A stretch of DNA of 64,000 bases. Source: Bacillota bacterium. Lineage in GTDB: Bacteria; Bacillota; UBA4882; UBA8346. Both the position numbers and the translations under genes were made by a program. The notes beneath the pieces were generated by a model. That model was not told where the DNA came from, searched no databases, and saw nothing but the letters and a program-made list of their open reading frames with translations. Shown here piece by piece: positions 34,593 to 42,798 of this stretch. Positions within the stretch are counted from its first letter, which is position 1, and each line of letters starts with the position of its first letter. Where the stretch lies: assembly GCA_023400055.1 (NCBI GenBank), contig JAEXFN010000004.1, positions 1 to 64,000 of the forward strand. Reading direction: 5' to 3'.

Positions 34593-35318
34593 GTGGAGAT
34601 CAATCCCATCAATGCCAAACGGAATTATCAATCCATCATCGAACAGTTTATTCAATTGATCGAGCGCGGCCAGGTCCGGGTCGGCGACAAACTGCCTCCC
34701 GAACGGACGCTGGCGGAAATGTTCGCCGTCAGCCGGGCTTCGCTCCGCGAAGCGTTCAGCGCGATGGAGATCATTGGACTGATCGAGGTCCGGCCGGGCG
34801 AAGGCTCATTCGTCACTGATCTGAATATCGCTCCCTTTATCAATACCATCGCGCCGTTGTTCATCCGCAACGGCAACATGCAGGATGAGCTGCTGGACTT
34901 GCGGCGCTTGCTGGAATTGGAAGCCGTTGAGCTGGCGGCGGCCAAGGCCGGAACGGCCCGGGACCCGGAACCGGAGACGGCCCCGGACTGGGCGCCGCTG
35001 CAGGCATCCCTGGCGGCGATGGCCGATGCCATTGCCCGCAATGACTCCGGCGCCGGCGCCGAGGCCGACATCGCGTTCCATAAAGCCATCTTCGCGCTGA
35101 CCGGCAATACCATCCTGATCAAAGCCGCTGAATGCATCTCTTCCATCATGGAAGTCTCGGTCCGTTTCAACCGCACCAAGATCTTGATGGACAACGACAA
35201 TGCCCGGGTGCTCTATACCCAGCACTGCCAGATCGCCGCGGCGATCAGCCGGAACCAGCCCGAACAGGCCAAGGAACTGATGCGCAAGCATTTGAATTTC
35301 GTCAAAGAGATGTCCTAA
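34593..35318 (+). CDS. GntR/FadR-subfamily regulator of lactate use
   Basis: 241 residues. The winged helix reads GQVRVGDKLPPERTLAEMF, then VSRASLREAFSAMEIIGLI, with the wing RPGEGSFV, and a FCD ligand domain (about 95-235) contains the metal-type motif AFHKAIFALTGN. It closely resembles LldR-type lactate regulators in plan. GTG start after GGAGGG, spacing a little long. It heads the operon with EtfB, EtfA and the FAD-linked dehydrogenase, and the TGGTCTGACCA site in its promoter suggests autoregulation by lactate. Confidence 0.88.
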   Translation: MEINPINAKRNYQSIIEQFIQLIERGQVRVGDKLPPERTLAEMFAVSRASLREAFSAMEIIGLIEVRPGEGSFVTDLNIAPFINTIAPLFIRNGNMQDELLDLRRLLELEAVELAAAKAGTARDPEPETAPDWAPLQASLAAMADAIARNDSGAGAEADIAFHKAIFALTGNTILIKAAECISSIMEVSVRFNRTKILMDNDNARVLYTQHCQIAAAISRNQPEQAKELMRKHLNFVKEMS

Positions 35319-35387
35319 AGTCCCGGACATCCTGTAAAATTCCCGCGGCGCGGGCCGGACGCCCGGCTGCAGGCCAAGAGGTGAAAC

Positions 35388-36176
35388 ATGAAGATTATCG
35401 TCTGTATCAAACAAGTCCCCGGCACCACCAAGGTGGAGATCGACGAGAGCACCGGCGTTTTGAAACGGGACGGCGTCGAAAGCAAGATCAACCCCTACGA
35501 TCTCTACGCCTTGGAAGCGGGTCTGCGGATCCGCGAGAAGCTCGGTGGCAGCGTCACCGCGGTTTCCATGGGACCGCCGCAGGCGGAGGCGATCATCCGC
35601 GAAGCTTATATACTCGGAGTCGACGCCGGAGCGCTGATCTCCGACCGCCGGTTCGCCGGTTCCGACGTACTGGCGACCTCCTACACCCTTTCCCAGGGAA
35701 TCCGGGCGCTCGGCCCCTTCGACCTGATCATCTGCGGCAAACAGACCACCGACGGCGACACGGCGCAGGTCGGTCCGGCGTTGGCGGAATTCCTGCAGAT
35801 TCCCCATGTGACCTGGGTCCGCGCTATCAGCGAAGTCACCCCGGAACGCCTGACGGTCGAACAGGATCTGGCCGACAGCTACGAACTGGTGGAACTGACC
35901 TACCCCTGCCTGATCACGGTCGAGAAGGGCATCAACCAACCGCGCCTGCCCTCGTACCGGCGCAAATTGGCCACCGCCGGCCGGCCGATCCAGATGATCA
36001 GTTGCCGCGACCTGCCGGATCAGGACGAACTGCGTTATGGTTTAAACGGTTCGCCGACCCAGGTAGAACGGATCTTCCCGCCCGAAGTCCGCAGCGAACA
36101 AGTACTCTGGGAGGGCGAAGCCGCCGAACTGACCGTCAAACTCTGGCAACTGCTGCGGGAGGCCAAGTACCTCTGA
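35388..36176 (+). CDS. lctB: Electron transfer flavoprotein beta subunit (LctB)
   Basis: 262 residues of the EtfB family: MKIIVCIKQVPGTTKVEID at the start, NPYDLYALEAGLRIRE, and GKQTTDGDTAQVGPALAEFL in the nucleotide-binding region. In confurcating lactate dehydrogenase complexes EtfB carries the bifurcating FAD that takes electrons from lactate and reduced ferredoxin to make NADH. The adjacent ferredoxin-bearing EtfA and FAD dehydrogenase genes match the lctBCD order described in Acetobacterium woodii. Confidence 0.92.
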   Translation: MKIIVCIKQVPGTTKVEIDESTGVLKRDGVESKINPYDLYALEAGLRIREKLGGSVTAVSMGPPQAEAIIREAYILGVDAGALISDRRFAGSDVLATSYTLSQGIRALGPFDLIICGKQTTDGDTAQVGPALAEFLQIPHVTWVRAISEVTPERLTVEQDLADSYELVELTYPCLITVEKGINQPRLPSYRRKLATAGRPIQMISCRDLPDQDELRYGLNGSPTQVERIFPPEVRSEQVLWEGEAAELTVKLWQLLREAKYL

Positions 36177-36266
36177 AGCGGCCGACCCGAAAGGTGTAAC
36201 GGAGCAAAATACCTGCCGCGCCGGGCCAACCCATGGCGGGAACCGGCCGGCCTGAGGAGTGAGAAA

Positions 36267-37481
36267 GTGTCCAATCTCCAAATCGACATAGCCAAATGCA
36301 ACCGCTGCGGCCAATGCGTCAGCGCCTGCCCGTTCGGAGCCATCACCGAGGAAGCCGGCGCGCTGGTGATCAACGCCGCTTGCAAGTTCTGCAAGATCTG
36401 CCTCAAACGCTGCCCAGCGGGAGCGATCGCCCTGGTGGAATCCGCCGGCCGGAGCATGCTCAATAAGGACGACTGGCGGGGGATCCTGATCTTCGTGGAA
36501 CATTTGGACGGCGCCATTCATCCGGTCACCCTGGAATTGATCGGGAAAGCTCGGGAGCTGGCCGCGCCGCTCGGTTACCCGGTCTATGCGCTGTTCCTGG
36601 GCGCCGGGATCGACCGGCAAGCGGCCGAACTGTTGGGATACGGCGTCGACAAGGTGCTGATCTATGACGACGAGGCGCTGCGCCATTACCGGGTCGATGT
36701 CTACGCCAACGCTTTCGAAGACTGTATCGGGCGCCTGAAGCCGGCCATCGTGCTGGTGGGCGCCACCTCCGTCGGGCGGTCGCTGGCGCCGCGGATCGCC
36801 GCCCGTTTCCGCACCGGCCTGACCGCCGACTGCACTCAGCTGGCGGTGAAGCCCAACAGCGATCTGGTGCAGATCCGGCCGGCCTTCGGCGGCAATATCA
36901 TGGCCCAGATCATCACCACCCGGCACCGGCCGCAATTCGCTACCGTCCGCTATAAGGTGATGGATCCGGCCGCCTGCGTGCCCCATCCCCAGGGCCGGGT
37001 GGAACGGGTCCCGCTCGATCCGGCGCGGCTGCAGTCCCGGATCCGAGTGCTCAAAGTTCAACGCAAAGAGCAACAGCCCAGCATCTCCGATGCCGAAGTG
37101 CTGGTCGCCGCGGGCCGCGGCTTGAAGAACCCGGCCGATCTGGCCCTAGCCGAGCAGTTCGCGGAATTGCTCGGCGGGCAGCTGGCGGTCACCCGGCCGA
37201 TGGTCGAAGCCGGCTGGGCGCCTTATACCCGCCAGATCGGCCTCTCCGGCCGGACCGTCAAGCCGAAACTGATCATCACCTGCGGCATCTCGGGCGCGGT
37301 CCAATTCACCGCCTGCATGAACACGGCGGAACGGATCATCGCCATCAACAGCGACAAAAACGCGCCGATCTTCAAGATCGCCCATTACGGCATCGTCGGC
37401 GATCTGTACCAGATCATCCCGGCCATGATCGACCGGATTCAGAGGGAGGGACCCAATTCATGCCCAGCTATCAACGGCTGA
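36267..37481 (+). CDS. lctC: EtfA with N-terminal double [4Fe-4S] ferredoxin domain (LctC)
   Basis: 404 residues. The first 65 residues contain two complete cluster motifs, CNRCGQCVSACP and CKFCKICLKRCP, followed by an EtfA body (about 75-400) with the C-terminal FAD-binding signature: VAAGRGL, GGQLAVTRPMVEAGW, QIGLSGRTVKPKLIITCGISGAVQF, INSDKNAPIF. The ferredoxin domain is typical of EtfA in bifurcating or confurcating lactate and caffeyl-CoA enzymes. GTG start after GAGGAG. Its end overlaps the next gene by 22 bases. Confidence 0.93.
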   Translation: MSNLQIDIAKCNRCGQCVSACPFGAITEEAGALVINAACKFCKICLKRCPAGAIALVESAGRSMLNKDDWRGILIFVEHLDGAIHPVTLELIGKARELAAPLGYPVYALFLGAGIDRQAAELLGYGVDKVLIYDDEALRHYRVDVYANAFEDCIGRLKPAIVLVGATSVGRSLAPRIAARFRTGLTADCTQLAVKPNSDLVQIRPAFGGNIMAQIITTRHRPQFATVRYKVMDPAACVPHPQGRVERVPLDPARLQSRIRVLKVQRKEQQPSISDAEVLVAAGRGLKNPADLALAEQFAELLGGQLAVTRPMVEAGWAPYTRQIGLSGRTVKPKLIITCGISGAVQFTACMNTAERIIAINSDKNAPIFKIAHYGIVGDLYQIIPAMIDRIQREGPNSCPAING

Positions 37482-38866
37482 CCCCCGCCGACATCCAGGC
37501 GCTGCAAGCCATCTGCGATCCGGAGCGGGTCCTGGTCGGCCCGGCCATCAACGATGATTATTGGCACGACGAAATGCCCGAGTACGGCAAGTTCCCGCCC
37601 GAGGTCGTGGTGGAGGCCCAAAGCGCGGCGGAGATCGCTGAGATCATGCGCTACGCCAGCGCCCAGCGGCTCCCGGTCACGCCGCGCGGTTCGGGGACCG
37701 GCCTCTGCGGCGGGGCGGTGCCGGTCCGGGGCGGCATCCTGCTCTCTACCGCCCGGATGAACCGGATCCTGGAGATCGACGAAGAGAACCTGACGGTCAC
37801 CACCGAACCGGGCGTCCTGCTGATGGACCTGGCCAAGGCGGTCCTGGAAAAGGATCTGCTCTACCCGCCCGATCCCGGCGAGAAGAGCGCCACCATCGGC
37901 GGCAACGTCATGACCAACGCCGGCGGCATGCGCGCCGTCAAGTACGGCGTCACCCGCGATTACGTGCGCGGGATGGAAGTGGTCCTGCCCAGCGGCGAGC
38001 TGCTGGAACTGGGCGGCAAGATCGCCAAGAACAGCTCCGGCTACAGCCTGAAGGATCTGCTGATCGGCTCCGAGGGCACCCTGGGGATCGTCACCCGGCT
38101 GACCCTGCGGCTGGTGCCGTTGCCCAAAAAAGTGCTCAGCCTGCTGGTGCCCTTCCCGGACCTGGATGGCTGCATCGACACGGTGCCGCGGATCATCAAG
38201 TCCAAGGCCGTGCCCACCGCCATCGAATTCATGGAGCGCGAGGTGATCATCGCCGCCGAAGAGTATCTGGGCAAAAGCTTCCCCGACAAATCGGCCGACG
38301 CCTACCTGCTTTTGACCTTCGACGGCAACAGCGCCGCCGAGGTGGAGCGCCAGGCCGAAGAAGTGGCCGAGATCTGCCTGGCCGCCGGGGCGGTGGACGT
38401 CTTCTTCTCCGACACCGAGGAGCGGCAGGAAGCGATCTGGAACGCCCGGGGCGCCTTCCTCGAGGCCATCAAGAGCTCGACCCCGGAGATGGACGAATGC
38501 GACGTGGTGGTCCCCAGGAACCGCATCGCCGGCTTCGTCAAATTCGTGAAGGAGCTGGAACGCAGGCACGCCATCCGCATCCGCAGCTTCGGCCATGCCG
38601 GCGACGGCAACCTGCACATCTACGTCTGCAAGGACCAATTACCCGAGGCGGTCTGGCACGAGAAGCTGGACCGGGTGATGCGGGAACTCTATGACAAAGC
38701 CAGCGAACTGGACGGCAAAGTCTCCGGCGAACACGGCATCGGCCACGCCAAGGTCCCCTTCCTGCGCCAATCGGAAGGCGAAACCTATTTCAGCCTGATC
38801 ACGGCCGTCAAAGGGGCATTCGATCCGCAGGGAATCCTCAACCCGGGCAAAATCTGCGGCGCTTGA
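37460..38866 (+). CDS. lctD: FAD-linked lactate dehydrogenase (LctD/GlcD type)
   Basis: 468 residues of the FAD-binding type 4 (PCMH) family. N-terminal FAD domain: TPRGSGTGLCGGAVPVRGGI, GNVMTNAGGMRAVKYG, YSLKDLLIGSEGTLGIV. C-terminal substrate domain: RIRSFGHAGDGNLHIYV and GEHGIGHAKVPF, with the metal-ligand histidines, and a final NPGKIC. Next to EtfAB it would oxidise D- or L-lactate while NAD is reduced at the expense of ferredoxin. Glycolate oxidase GlcD is the close alternative. Expression is coupled to EtfA by the overlap. Confidence 0.93.
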   Translation: MPSYQRLTPADIQALQAICDPERVLVGPAINDDYWHDEMPEYGKFPPEVVVEAQSAAEIAEIMRYASAQRLPVTPRGSGTGLCGGAVPVRGGILLSTARMNRILEIDEENLTVTTEPGVLLMDLAKAVLEKDLLYPPDPGEKSATIGGNVMTNAGGMRAVKYGVTRDYVRGMEVVLPSGELLELGGKIAKNSSGYSLKDLLIGSEGTLGIVTRLTLRLVPLPKKVLSLLVPFPDLDGCIDTVPRIIKSKAVPTAIEFMEREVIIAAEEYLGKSFPDKSADAYLLLTFDGNSAAEVERQAEEVAEICLAAGAVDVFFSDTEERQEAIWNARGAFLEAIKSSTPEMDECDVVVPRNRIAGFVKFVKELERRHAIRIRSFGHAGDGNLHIYVCKDQLPEAVWHEKLDRVMRELYDKASELDGKVSGEHGIGHAKVPFLRQSEGETYFSLITAVKGAFDPQGILNPGKICGA

Positions 38867-38868
38867 GC

Positions 38869-38909
38869 GGAGAATGGGGGCGCGCCGAAACTGGCGCGCC
38901 CGCTTCTCC
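38869..38909 (+). terminator. Long hairpin after the lct operon
   Basis: GGGCGCGCC/GGCGCGCCC with a six-base loop, extended outward by GGAGAA/TTCTCC. It starts right after the stop codon of lctD. No clear T run follows, so it may stabilise the mRNA end or terminate weakly. Confidence 0.6.
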
Positions 38910-38911
38910 CG

Positions 38912-39194
38912 ATGAGCGAACCTTCCCAGCGACTCGATAAGGTTCTTCGGTCACTGAATCATCTCATTCAGCGACTGAAGAACCTTATTTAGTTACTGAA
39001 CGAACTCGTTCAGTAACTAAATGAGTTCATTCAGTAACTAAATAAGCTCGTTCAGTAATTCAATGAACAGCTTCAGTTACAAAACGAACATTTTCAGGAA
39101 CTGAACAAACATATTTAGTCACTCAATGAGCATCTTCAACAACTAAATGAGTTCCTTCAACCGCTGAATGACCCCATTCGGTTGCTAAATAGCC
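38912..39194. repeat. 21-bp tandem repeat array D
   Basis: Thirteen abutting 21-bp units fill the convergent interval between lctD and the HAD gene. The consensus contains an 18-base palindrome CTGAATGAGCTCATTCAG followed by three bases (TAA or similar): arms CTGAA and TTCAG, eight variable interior bases. The unit at 38996 shows it best. Several units differ by compensating changes, while the arms are kept. It is the same family as array A at the window start. Confidence 0.92.
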
Positions 39195-39212
39195 AAATTC
39201 CGGCGCACATGC

Positions 39213-39251
39213 AAAAACGCCCTTTCCGGCGCGGGCCGGGAAGGGCGTTTT
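39213..39251 (-). terminator. Terminator of the HAD gene
   Basis: AAAACGCCCTT-T-CCGGC pairs with GCCGG-G-AAGGGCGTTTT, followed by TTTTT on the minus strand. Confidence 0.88.
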
Positions 39252-39280
39252 GGAGGTTGATCAAGCGAGCGGCGCAAATT

Positions 39281-39895
39281 TCAGGAGACCCGCAATCGTT
39301 GCTCGGCCGCTTCGGTCAGGAACGGGCGGACATCGGTGGCCACCATTCCGGCGCGGCGCGCCGCCTCCAGGCCGAGCTCCCCGTCCTCGAATACCTGGCA
39401 GTATTCCGGGGCGACCCCCAAACGGTCGGCGCACAGCAGGAAAGTCTCCGGCGCCGGCTTGGGATGCGCCACGTCGTCGCAACAGACCAGCGCCGCGAAG
39501 TATTTCTCCAGTCCCAAGGCGCGGACGTTCTGCTCGGCGATGGCCCGGCATTCGCCGGTGCCCAGTCCCAGCGGCAGGCGGCCGTAAAACTTGTGCACCA
39601 GGGCGACCACCGGCTCGAAGGGCTTGATCGCCTCGATATGGCGTAAGTAGGCTTCGTTTTTGGCGGCAATGATCAGTTCCGGGTCCAACTCCAGACCAAA
39701 GCGCCGGTTAAGCCAGTTGACGATCGCCCGGCTCGACATGCCGGCATTGGCATAAAAAAGCTCCTGCGGATAGCTGAAGCCGTAAGCTCTCCCCGCTTCC
39801 TCCCAGGCTTTCCAATGCACCGGCATGGTGTCGCCCAGCGTCCCGTCGATATCAAAGATTAATGCCTTGACCCGCAATTTCACATAGAGTCCCAT
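39281..39895 (-). CDS. HAD superfamily phosphatase/phosphomutase
   Basis: 204 residues of HAD subfamily I with a helical cap. Motif I is FDIDGTLGDT near residue 13 (D nucleophile plus acid-base D), motif II is LGTGE, motif III the K of HPKPAPETF, and motif IV FEDGELGLEAARRAG. This fits phosphoglycolate phosphatase or beta-phosphoglucomutase-like enzymes; the substrate is not clear. The start at ATG 39895 gives the family length, but its ribosome site is weak and a longer frame exists upstream. Confidence 0.85.
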   Translation of the reverse strand: MGLYVKLRVKALIFDIDGTLGDTMPVHWKAWEEAGRAYGFSYPQELFYANAGMSSRAIVNWLNRRFGLELDPELIIAAKNEAYLRHIEAIKPFEPVVALVHKFYGRLPLGLGTGECRAIAEQNVRALGLEKYFAALVCCDDVAHPKPAPETFLLCADRLGVAPEYCQVFEDGELGLEAARRAGMVATDVRPFLTEAAEQRLRVS

Positions 39896-40033
39896 CCGTC
39901 GGTTTTCATCTCCATAACAACATTGCCAAATTTCGTTTACGCAAACGAGATGACCTTTTCGCCTTTTTAAAAGCAAACCCCTGCGTTGCCTGCGAAAATT
40001 AACGATATTGACATACTCCGGGGCCGCCAGCAT

Positions 40034-40063
40034 CAAAAAAGAGACTGCCGGAGCAATCTCTTT
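40034..40063 (-). terminator. Terminator of the paaK-ACT operon
   Basis: AAAGAGA and TCTCTTT form a stem with a 12-base loop, followed by TTTTTTG on the minus strand, 28 bases past the ACT gene stop. Confidence 0.75.
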
Positions 40064-40090
40064 GGACGGTTTGATTTTCGAGAAGGGCCG

Positions 40091-40522
40091 TTAAACGTTA
40101 TAAACTTCCTTACCGCTCAACAACTTGACGTTGTGCAGCTGCAGCAGTTCGATCGCCCGGTCGATGTGCTCGACCCGGAAGACCACCACCGCGTCATTGT
40201 CCGAGCGGCCCACGAAGGCGTACATGTACTCGATATTAATCCCGCAATCATCCAACGTCTGCAGGATCGCGGCCAGGCCGCCGGGATGGTCGGGGACCTG
40301 CACGGCGATGATCTCGGTCATGCTGACGGTGTATTCCTGTTCCTTCAAAATCCGCCAAGCCTTCTCGGGATCGCTGACGATCAGCCGCAGAATCCCGAAA
40401 TCGGTCGTATCGGCGATCGATAAGGCCCGAATGTTAATATCATTATCCCCCAGCGTCTTGGTGACCCGGGCGAGGCGACCCGACTGGTTTTCTAGAAAGA
40501 TCGAAATTTGCTTGACTTTCAT
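40091..40522 (-). CDS. Tandem ACT domain protein
   Basis: 143 residues composed of two ACT domains: VKQISIFLENQSGRLARVTKTLGDNDINIRALSI (about 2-70) and IAVQVPDHPGGLAAILQTLDDCGINIEYMYAF (about 72-140), each with the ligand-binding glycine loop. Such proteins are regularly found beside phenylacetate-CoA ligase genes in Bacillota and Archaea and are thought to sense an amino acid. The start is the ATG seven bases after GGAG. It is downstream of paaK on the same strand and probably under the same T-box. Confidence 0.88.
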   Translation of the reverse strand: MKVKQISIFLENQSGRLARVTKTLGDNDINIRALSIADTTDFGILRLIVSDPEKAWRILKEQEYTVSMTEIIAVQVPDHPGGLAAILQTLDDCGINIEYMYAFVGRSDNDAVVVFRVEHIDRAIELLQLHNVKLLSGKEVYNV

Positions 40523-40662
40523 GCTCATTCTCCTTTCTCTTAATCCGTGATCCATGGCTGAATTACCATTTTGGAAAATGCGTTAAAGCATCGCGATTCT
40601 CCAAATTGCTGGCAGGGATTACCACCGGAGTATTACGATTCTTTTTGCCGATAATACTTCGT

Positions 40663-40726
40663 GATCGCCACCAAAAATCCCTTTCCCCGATAGCGGGCGA
40701 AAAAAGTTTTTTGAACGGTGGCGATC
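40663..40726. repeat. Long-range inverted repeat between ACT and paaK genes
   Basis: GATCGCCACC (40663) and GGTGGCGATC (40717) are ten-base perfect arms separated by 44 bases that include a smaller CCCCGATAGCGGG stem. It lies in the spacer between the paaK stop and the ACT start. It could be an intercistronic mRNA structure or a protein site. Confidence 0.5.
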
Positions 40727-40791
40727 ATTTCAAACTGCTCTTATAATTTATGTCGGCTGCAACGGACCATTCCCGCCCTCGACCGGGATCC

Positions 40792-42105
40792 TCATTGCTG
40801 GGAATCGGAATAAACATCACGGCGATCGATCACCCGTTTGGCCTTGCCTTCGCTGCGGGCGATGGTCTTGGGCTCGACCAGCTTAACCCGGGCCGAGATC
40901 CCCAGGGTGCTTTGGATCTCGCGTTTGATTCGGCCTTCGATCTCTTCCAGTTTGCGGACTTCATCGGAGAAGAGCCGCTCGGAGATCTCCACCCAGATCT
41001 CCAGATCGTCGAGATTGCCTTCGCGATCGACGATCAATTGGTAATGGGGTTCGGTCTCGCCGATCTCCAGCAACACGCTTTCGATCTGGGACGGGAAGAC
41101 ATTGACGCCGCGGATGATCAGCATGTCGTCGGTGCGGCCCATCACCCGGTGCATCCGCAGGTGAGTCCGGCCGCAAGGACACGCCTCGTTGAAGAGGATG
41201 CTGATGTCGCGGGTGCGGTAGCGGATCAGCGGCAGCGCTTCCTTGGTGATACAGGTGAAGACGAGCTCGCCTTTTTCGCCGTAGGGCAAGACCGCGCCGC
41301 TGGCCGGATCGATCACTTCCACCATGAAATGATCCTCCCAGACGTGCAAGCCGTTCTGAACCAGGCATTCGCTGGCTACGCCGGGCCCCATCACTTCGCT
41401 CAGGCCATAGATGTCGATGGCTTTGATGTTCCACTTCTCCTCGATCTCCTTGCGCATGGCGTTGGACCAGGGCTCGGCGCCGAAGAAGCCGACCCGCACC
41501 GGCATGCCGCGCAGATCGATCCCTTCCTCGGCGGCGGTTTCCGCCATGAACAGGCTGTAGGATGGCGTACAGGCCACGGCGGTCGTGCCAAAGTCGTTCA
41601 TGATCTGCAGCTGGCGTTTGGTATTGCCGCCAGAGATGGGAATGACCGCCGCGCCGATCTTCTCCGCGCCGTAATGGGCCCCCAGCCCGCCGGTGAACAA
41701 TCCGTAACCGTAAGCGATCTGCACGGTGTCCTTGTTGGTCACCCCGCCGCAGCTCATGGTGCGGGCCATCACTTCCGCCCAGGTATTGATGTCACTTTTG
41801 GTGTAGCCGACCACCGTCATCTTGCCGGTGGTGCCGGAAGAGGCGTGGATCCGCACCACTTCGTCCTTGGGCACGGCGAACAGTCCGAACGGATAATTGT
41901 CCCGCAAGTCTTGTTTGTAAGTGAAAGGCAGCCGGGCCAGATCGGCGACGCTATGAATATCTTCGGGCGCGATGCCCGCTTCCTGCATTTTTTGGCGGTA
42001 AAACGGCACATTCTGATAAACGCGCGCCACCGTCCGGCGCAACCGTTCCACCTGCAATTTTTGCAATTCGGGGCGGGGCATGGCTTCGATCTCAGGATTC
42101 CACAA
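40792..42105 (-). CDS. paaK: Phenylacetate-CoA ligase
   Basis: 437 residues, normal for PaaK of the adenylate-forming superfamily: N-terminal LRRTVARVYQNVPFYRQKM, the phosphate loop HASSGTTGKMTVVGYT, YGLSEVMGPGVASEC, RYRTRD and the C-terminal GRTDDMLIIRGVNVFPSQIE. It activates phenylacetate or another aryl acid to its CoA thioester with ATP. It lies 160 bases downstream of a T-box leader and upstream of a tandem ACT protein, pointing to control by aromatic amino acid supply rather than by phenylacetate breakdown. Confidence 0.93.
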   Translation of the reverse strand: MWNPEIEAMPRPELQKLQVERLRRTVARVYQNVPFYRQKMQEAGIAPEDIHSVADLARLPFTYKQDLRDNYPFGLFAVPKDEVVRIHASSGTTGKMTVVGYTKSDINTWAEVMARTMSCGGVTNKDTVQIAYGYGLFTGGLGAHYGAEKIGAAVIPISGGNTKRQLQIMNDFGTTAVACTPSYSLFMAETAAEEGIDLRGMPVRVGFFGAEPWSNAMRKEIEEKWNIKAIDIYGLSEVMGPGVASECLVQNGLHVWEDHFMVEVIDPASGAVLPYGEKGELVFTCITKEALPLIRYRTRDISILFNEACPCGRTHLRMHRVMGRTDDMLIIRGVNVFPSQIESVLLEIGETEPHYQLIVDREGNLDDLEIWVEISERLFSDEVRKLEEIEGRIKREIQSTLGISARVKLVEPKTIARSEGKAKRVIDRRDVYSDSQQ

Positions 42106-42261
42106 GATTCATTCCTCCTTTTTCATTTCACCCGATCCGGGGCAGGTAAAATCCGCAACAAAATCGATACTGCTTTTGGCAATTTCAATGGTATAATCGT
42201 ATGAGTAACGAAAGCAACCACCCCCAAAAGACCGATCCGAAAAGCAATTTCGGGAAAAAAG

Positions 42262-42560
42262 CGATAAAAAAACCTTTCGTCTCCATGAGACGAAAGGTTT
42301 TTTCGCGGTACCACTCAATTTGATCCCGGCGACGGGATCCGCTCACTGGCCGCAACCGGCACAATCCATGCCGGTTAGGGCTGCTCCACGGATAACGGCG
42401 GGAGATTCCGGCCTGACCTACTACCGCGCTCAAGGCGGATTCAGCGGGCAACTCCGAGGCGAACTTCCGGCCGCTTCCGTAAGCCCCCTCCCACCAACCG
42501 GGGCTCGCTGTGATTACGCTCCACGCCGTACTTTTCCTCTTCAATGTCGTTAAGCTTTAT
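42262..42560 (-). promoter_or_regulatory. T-box riboswitch upstream of paaK, probable Phe specifier
   Basis: On the minus strand this leader has GAGGAAAAGTACGG (the AGTA loop-E half), CAGCGAGCC, GGTTGGTGGGAG, and GGAAGTTCGCCTCGGAGTTG with the GAA loop-E half followed by TTC as the likely specifier codon (Phe). The T-box core TGGTACCGCG is at 42304-42313. The terminator AAACCTTTCGTCTC/GAGACGAAAGGTTT (42270-42300) with a T run follows. Binding of uncharged tRNA should favour read-through into paaK. The T-box call is secure; the specifier reading is by eye. Confidence 0.88.
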
Positions 42561-42798
42561 GGGTCATTCGAATATGACGGACATATAAAATTGTTTCTAT
42601 TATATCACCGGGTCCGGCTCCGGTCAATCCTCGAACTGCCGGGAATGGGTCCCGATCGTTAAATTCTCCGGCCTGCCAGCATCCCAGATATTTGGCGACC
42701 GTTTCGAGATTCAGTAGGACCCATTTCCCTCCTGCCGTTTTTGGGTTTGAAAAAAGCGCCCCATTGGCCGCCCTTTCCCCATTGATTTTAACCGTCGG

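Noticed and set aside
1..39194. CRISPR arrays as explanation of the 21-bp repeats
   Set aside because: Units abut with no unique spacers, are shorter than CRISPR repeats, and no cas gene is in the window.
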